Positions 23,009 to 26,100 of a stretch of 26,100 nt of DNA are shown piece by piece (position 1 is the stretch's first letter; every line of letters begins with the position of its first letter). The stretch is from the NCBI GenBank assembly GCA_964385465.1, contig CAYLPJ010000070.1, positions 1 through 26,100 of the forward strand, read 5' to 3'. The DNA comes from CAYLPJ01 sp964385465 (GTDB taxonomy: Bacteria > Planctomycetota > Phycisphaerae > SM23-33). A program made the translations under genes and the position numbers. The notes under the pieces were generated by a model. That model did no database searches, was not told the DNA's origin, and worked only from the letters and a program-made list of their open reading frames with translations.

Positions 23009-23037
23009 AGTGTACGCGGAGGCACCGCCCCCACCAA
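23009..23037 (-). promoter_or_regulatory. Candidate promoter of the propeller/PKD/LamG gene
   Basis: On the minus strand TTGGTG (23037-23032, 3 of 6) and TACACT (23014-23009, 4 of 6) are 17 bases apart. The leader would be about 55 bases and contains the GGAAGG ribosome-binding site that sets the GTG start at 22948. Confidence 0.3.
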
Positions 23038-23140
23038 AGCCGTCTTTGCCGTCCACGACGGCGGGAGGGCCGACGCGGCATCGTACGGCCGCCCCCGGCG
23101 GCCTGCGAGCACCCCAAGACGGCCCCGCCTGCCTCCCCCG

Positions 23141-23173
23141 GGGGGGCGCCATTCAGCCCGTTGGGGGGCGCCA
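23141..23173. repeat. 11-bp direct repeat with a 22-base period
   Basis: GGGGGGCGCCA occurs at 23141-23151 and again at 23163-23173, two helical turns apart, about 40 bases before the cspA -35. The spacing would place a protein on the same DNA face twice, but G-rich simple sequence could explain it. Confidence 0.3.
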
Positions 23174-23212
23174 AACCATTGCTGCATTCTGGCTCTGCGC
23201 GATGATTCCTGC

Positions 23213-23241
23213 TTGCTTCTTCCAAACACACCGTTTATACT
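23213..23241 (+). promoter_or_regulatory. Sigma70-type promoter of the cold-shock gene
   Basis: TTGCTT (23213-23218, 3 of 6) and TATACT (23236-23241, 5 of 6) are 17 bases apart. The start near 23248 would give a 5' UTR of about 200 bases, a length typical for cold-shock genes. Confidence 0.5.
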
Positions 23242-23247
23242 TCTGGC

Positions 23248-23445
23248 TTCCATGGGTCGGCGGCCGAGGAAGGAAAGGTTCCCTCCCCCGTCGGCGAATC
23301 GGGATTGCATCCGCTTTCATTTGCAGCTTGCTCCTCGCTGTCCCTTTCCTTTCGTGAACGAGTAATCTTCACTTTGGGATCGAGTCAGCCCGGATGCCCC
23401 ATGCTTGCGAATCCAATGCGCTGACTGTTTGAAGGAGCCATACAG
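23248..23445 (+). promoter_or_regulatory. Long, potentially structured 5' UTR of the cold-shock gene
   Basis: The leader contains a possible long-range helix: 23268-23278 (GGAAGGAAAGG) pairs with 23343-23353 (CCTTTCCTTTC), 11 pairs with one G-U. GCTCCT at 23330-23335, inside the enclosed loop, is complementary to AGGAGC at 23433-23438, which contains the Shine-Dalgarno sequence of cspA. These two pairings could be alternatives controlling translation. The complementarity is seen, and the switching is inference. Confidence 0.35.
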
Positions 23446-23646
23446 ATGGCAACAGGCAAGGTGAAGTGGTTCAACGCGACCAAGGGCTTCGGTTTCATCG
23501 AGACCGACGACGGTGGCGACGTGTTCGTCCACCACAACGACATCCAGGGCGAGGGCTACAAGTCCTTGGACGAGGGTGAGTCCGTCTCGTTCGATGTCGT
23601 CCAGGGAGACAAAGGCCCGCGGGCCACGAATGTCGTCAAGGGCTAG
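23446..23646 (+). CDS. cspA: Cold-shock domain protein (CspA family)
   Basis: A 66-residue single cold-shock domain, a five-strand OB fold that binds single-stranded RNA and DNA and melts RNA structure. It starts MATGKVKWFNATKGFGFIET, containing RNP1 KGFGFI (13-18), followed by RNP2 VFVHH (26-30), and ends GPRATNVVKG. Length is normal. A strong AAGGAG ribosome-binding site (23432-23437) lies 8 bases before the ATG. It is a single-gene unit with its own promoter, long leader and terminator. Cold induction through the leader is the usual mode in this family, but constitutive members exist. Confidence 0.96.
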   Translation: MATGKVKWFNATKGFGFIETDDGGDVFVHHNDIQGEGYKSLDEGESVSFDVVQGDKGPRATNVVKG

Positions 23647-23669
23647 CGTCGCCGCGACACCCGGAAACG

Positions 23670-23704
23670 AACAGCGCCGTCCCCCGGGGCGGCGCTGTTG
23701 CTTT
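23670..23704 (+). terminator. Intrinsic terminator of the cold-shock gene
   Basis: AACAGCGCCG (23670-23679) and CGGCGCTGTT (23690-23699) form a perfect 10-bp stem with a C-run/G-run loop that can pair further. GCTTTG follows, with a short T-run. It lies 23 bases past the cspA stop. The weak T-run is the only reservation. Confidence 0.75.
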
Positions 23705-23830
23705 GCGCCCATCCTCCCCGCCGGGCGACCGCGGCGCCCCGATCTCGTCCCGAACCTGGCCGCGACGGTCGGACGCGCCAACACTCCAGGCAGCCGGCTT
23801 CTCCCAAGGAGCGCCTCCCGACGCCCAGCG

Positions 23831-24178
23831 ATGCGAGCCCGGCGGGAGGAGGACGAGCCCGTCTTCAAGGGGGACAGGGACCCCGCCTGCGTGGTCGCCA
23901 CCGTCCCGGACATCGAGTGCCTGCGAGCCGACCTCGCCCTGGCCGGCATCCGGCTGTCGGAGCTGCTGGCCACCAACCGCAAGCTGTCAACGGTGTACGT
24001 GCTGAAGGAGGATCGGAAACACCTGTGGGACTACTGGCACGCGGGGTATGCACGGCGGTTCCGGGAGCAATCGTACAGCCGTGCGATTCGCAGTCGGATC
24101 GAGCCGCTGAAGCGCTTCGCGCGGCGGCGGAAGGAGTACTTGCCCCGCCTCCTGGCCCACTGCCGTTGGCGGCTGCTG
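23831..24178 (+). pseudogene. Truncated ISL3-family transposase remnant
   Basis: The plus-strand frame carries the C-terminal middle part of an ISL3-type transposase: RLSELLATNRKLSTVYVLKE, then DRKHLWDYWH, YARRFREQ, RSRIEPLKRFARRRKEYLPR and LLAHCRW at about 24150-24169. In intact ISL3 transposases the sequence after HCRW continues to the VEGxN segment with the catalytic Glu. Here the match stops and the frame runs into the end of the acr3 gene on the other strand. The N-terminal zinc-finger and DDE start are also missing. No terminal inverted repeats were recognised. It is a scar of an element between the cspA gene and the arsenic block. Bases 23705-23830 hold nothing recognisable. Confidence 0.72.
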
Positions 24179-24179
24179 G

Positions 24180-25430
24180 TTACGGAACCATCGCGTCGGG
24201 TGGGGCATCCTCAATCTGGGCCTGAGCGGCCGTCTCGGCCTCGCCGCCGGGGAACCATCTCTGCGTTCGCAGGCAGATCTTGACCAGCATGAGCATCACG
24301 GGCACCTCGATCAGGACGCCGACGACCGTCGCCAGGGCCGCCCCGCTGGAGAGGCCGAACAGGATCGTCGCGGTGGCGATGGCGACCTCGAAGTGGTTGC
24401 TCGCCCCGATCATGGCCGAGGGGGCGGCGTCCTGGTAGCTGAGCTTCAGCAACCTGGCCAGGCCGTAGCCCAGGCCGAAGATCAGCGTCGTCTGAATGAA
24501 CAGCGGGATAGCGATCCAGAGGATCGTCAGCGGGTCGGTCAGGATCGTCTCGCCCTTGAAGCTGAACAGCAGCACCAGCGTCGCGAGCAACGCCACGATG
24601 GTGATCGGCGTCAGGACGTGCAGGAACTTCTGCTCGAACCATTCCCGACCTTTGACCTTGATGATCCACCTTCGCGAGACGAAGCCCGCCGCCAGAGGCA
24701 GCGCCACGTAGATCGCGATGCTCAGCAGCAACGCCTGCCACGGCACCGGCAGACTGCCGACGCCGAGCAGGAACCCGCCCAATGGCCCGTAGAGGAACAG
24801 CATGGTGAGCGAGTTGATGGCCACCATGATCAGCGTGTGGCCGTCGTTGCCCTTGGCGAGATAGCCCCAGACCAGCACCATCGCCGTGCATGGCGCGATG
24901 CCGAGCAGGATGCACCCGGCCAGGTAGCTGCGCCACAGCGGCACCTGGAGCATCTTCGCCCCCTCGTGCATGACCACGGTTCCGGCTCCGTGCGTTGCGC
25001 CCACCGGCATGTCGTGCATGCCCAGTGGCATCTTGACGTAATCGACCGCCTCGGGACCGATAAAGCCGTAGAACAGCGTGCCCAGGAACAGCATCGCGAT
25101 GGCGTACATGGTGAAAGGCTTGATCGCCCAGTTCACAAAGAGCGTCAGCCCGACCGGCTTGATGCTCTTGCCGGCCTGGATGACCTCAGCGAAGTCGATC
25201 TTCACCATGATCGGGTACATCATCAGGAACAGGCAGATGGCGATGGGGATCGACACCACCGGGGCGGAATCCACGTAGATGGCCATGCCATCCAGCGACT
25301 TGGCGAAGCCTGGTGCGAACCTTCCGAGGACGATGCCGCCGGCAATGCAGAGCAGGACCCACAGCGTCAGATATCGCTCAAAGACGCTCAGGCCCTTGGC
25401 CTTCTTGGTGATGCATGCTTCCGTGGCCAT
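24180..25430 (-). CDS. acr3: ACR3-family arsenite efflux transporter
   Basis: A 416-residue inner-membrane pump with ten hydrophobic segments that exports arsenite using the membrane potential. It starts RYLTLWVLLCIAGGIVLGRF and has the conserved Cys181 in LLGIAPCTAMVLVWGY, the NWAIKPF segment (100-106), a segment reading APSAMIGASNHFEVAIA, and GAALATVVGVLIEVPVMLML near the C-terminus. Family members are usually about 350-400 residues. Part of the extra length is an inserted loop (about 124-166) rich in Met and His (KMPLGMHDMPVG, MHEGAKM). It follows arsC by 6 bases and is the last gene of the arsenic operon on this strand. Expression in such operons is usually controlled by ArsR, which is not in the window. 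Confidence 0.95.
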   Translation of the reverse strand: MATEACITKKAKGLSVFERYLTLWVLLCIAGGIVLGRFAPGFAKSLDGMAIYVDSAPVVSIPIAICLFLMMYPIMVKIDFAEVIQAGKSIKPVGLTLFVNWAIKPFTMYAIAMLFLGTLFYGFIGPEAVDYVKMPLGMHDMPVGATHGAGTVVMHEGAKMLQVPLWRSYLAGCILLGIAPCTAMVLVWGYLAKGNDGHTLIMVAINSLTMLFLYGPLGGFLLGVGSLPVPWQALLLSIAIYVALPLAAGFVSRRWIIKVKGREWFEQKFLHVLTPITIVALLATLVLLFSFKGETILTDPLTILWIAIPLFIQTTLIFGLGYGLARLLKLSYQDAAPSAMIGASNHFEVAIATATILFGLSSGAALATVVGVLIEVPVMLMLVKICLRTQRWFPGGEAETAAQAQIEDAPPDAMVP

Positions 25431-25436
25431 TTCACG

Positions 25437-25877
25437 TCAACCTTTCTTGTCCAGTGATTCCGGCAGCGTATCGATGAACGCGCGGATCTCATCCCGCACA
25501 CGGCGGTAGCAATCGAGGGCTTCCTGCTCGCTCTTGGCCTCCTTGGCCAACGCAGGAGGGTCGTCGAACCCCACGTGGAGGATCTTCGCCTTGCCCGGGA
25601 ACATGGGGCAGGTCTCGTGGGCGTGGCCGCAGACGGTCACGACGTAATCGAACGGCACGTCCATGAGGTCCGCCACGTTCTTCGACCGGTGACCGGAGAT
25701 GTCCAAGCCCGCCTCGTCCATGACCTTGACGGCGCTTGGGTTCAGGCCATGCGTCTCGATGCCGGCGGAGTACGCCTCAATGACGTCGCCCTTCAGGGCC
25801 TTGGCCCAGCCCTCGGCCATCTGGCTGCGGCAGGAATTGCCGGTACAAAGAAACAGGACTTTCAACTTCCGGCTCAT
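25437..25877 (-). CDS. arsC: Arsenate reductase, low-molecular-weight phosphatase type
   Basis: A 146-residue cytoplasmic enzyme that reduces arsenate to arsenite for export by the neighbouring pump. It has the phosphatase P-loop FLCTGNSCRSQMAEGWA with catalytic Cys11 and Arg17, the redox pair Cys83 and Cys90 in VCGHAHETCP, and GFDDPP with the general-acid Asp (D105/D106). This is the thioredoxin-coupled (Staphylococcus/Bacillus) type, not the glutaredoxin-coupled E. coli type. A TAGGAG ribosome-binding site, partly in the upstream gene's stop, precedes the ATG at 25877. It is tightly packed between the permease gene (8 bases) and acr3 (6 bases). Confidence 0.96.
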   Translation of the reverse strand: MSRKLKVLFLCTGNSCRSQMAEGWAKALKGDVIEAYSAGIETHGLNPSAVKVMDEAGLDISGHRSKNVADLMDVPFDYVVTVCGHAHETCPMFPGKAKILHVGFDDPPALAKEAKSEQEALDCYRRVRDEIRAFIDTLPESLDKKG

Positions 25878-25885
25878 GCGTTCTC

Positions 25886-26100
25886 CTAGAAGAAGGCTCC
25901 GAAGATCATGCCGGAGATCGTTGCCATCACGACCACCAGCGAGCAGAAGACGGCGGTCTTCTGCGTGCCCATGATGCTTCGGATGACCAGCATGTTGGGC
26001 AGGCTCAAGGCCGGGCCGGCCAGCAGCAGCGCCAAGGCCGGACCCTTGCCCATGCCCGCACCGATCAGGCCCTGGAGGATCGGCACCTCGGTCAGCGTGG
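25886..26100 (-). CDS. Permease of the UPF0718/ArsP-like family, C-terminal part only
   Basis: The window ends inside this gene, so only its last 71 residues are seen: TLTEVPILQGLIGAGMGKGP, then ALALLLAGPALSLPNMLVIR and a final hydrophobic helix ending MIFGAFF. The GPALSLPNM block is typical of PF03773 membrane permeases, which often sit in arsenic operons together with arsC and acr3. ArsP members of this family export organoarsenicals, but others have unknown cargo, so the exact substrate is not claimed. The open frame continues past the edge with no start codon seen. Confidence 0.8.
   Translation of the reverse strand, partial: TLTEVPILQGLIGAGMGKGPALALLLAGPALSLPNMLVIRSIMGTQKTAVFCSLVVVMATISGMIFGAFF

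Noticed and set aside
20411..23365. A 984-codon open frame on the plus strand
   Set aside because: It is antisense to the esterase and the PD40/PKD/LamG gene, which have clear motifs, signal peptides and ribosome-binding sites. Its product is Arg/Pro/His-rich low-complexity sequence typical of GC-driven shadow frames.
1..26100. CRISPR arrays, tRNA or rRNA genes, prophage or toxin-antitoxin modules
   Set aside because: No regular repeat-spacer pattern, cloverleaf sequence, rRNA segment, phage structural gene or paired small toxin-antitoxin genes were seen on either strand.

Overview
The window is a GC-rich (roughly two-thirds G+C or more by eye) bacterial chromosome segment with 19 recognisable protein genes, one of them cut by the right edge. 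It also has two gene remnants and several intergenic signals. The gene mix suggests a Planctomycetota bacterium, probably of the Phycisphaerae: a MerR-type HTH fused to a C-terminal receiver, an HDOD-histidine kinase, a DUF4416 protein, a Gfo/Idh/MocA oxidoreductase, a PD40/PKD/LamG secreted protein and an orphan FlgM-like protein. This assignment is an inference from gene content and was not tested by a search. Because of the high GC, many long antisense ORFs exist, and they were discarded as shadows.

Left part (1-5087, minus strand): a small FMN-binding PNPOx-like protein with a terminator at the left edge, then a region with two identical operator-like dyads, then a tightly overlapping three-gene unit (DUF4416, a WecA/MraY-type glycosyl-phosphate transferase, and an O-antigen-ligase-like membrane protein with a TPR tail). 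The unit is read leftward from a promoter that overlaps the divergent serS promoter. Its first gene appears to be leaderless.

Middle (5117-11458): serS, the aromatic-pathway DAHP synthase aroF, a decayed fragment on the opposite strand, a Gfo/Idh/MocA dehydrogenase, a TrpF-like protein whose catalytic cysteine position holds glutamate, and S-adenosylhomocysteine hydrolase (short form) closed by a strong intrinsic terminator. A minus-strand signalling cassette follows (11542-15426): HTH-receiver regulator, then HDOD-GAF-like-histidine kinase, then receiver-GAF protein. Its last two genes overlap by 128 bases.

Right-middle (15427-23704): an orphan FlgM-like anti-sigma factor, mnmG, a plus-strand lipoprotein with a CsgG/FlgT-like core, a secreted alpha/beta hydrolase and a large secreted beta-propeller/PKD/LamG protein in one minus-strand unit, then a cold-shock gene with a long, potentially structured 5' UTR and its own terminator.

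Right edge (23830-26100): a truncated ISL3-type transposase next to an arsenic-resistance block (permease, arsC, ACR3 efflux pump, minus strand). This block looks less GC-rich than its surroundings and was probably acquired. No tRNA, rRNA, CRISPR array or complete IS element was seen. The points most worth checking are the TrpF active-site change, the HDOD kinase cassette, the repeated divergent promoters with shared -35 regions and leaderless starts, and the twin dyads at 941-1049.
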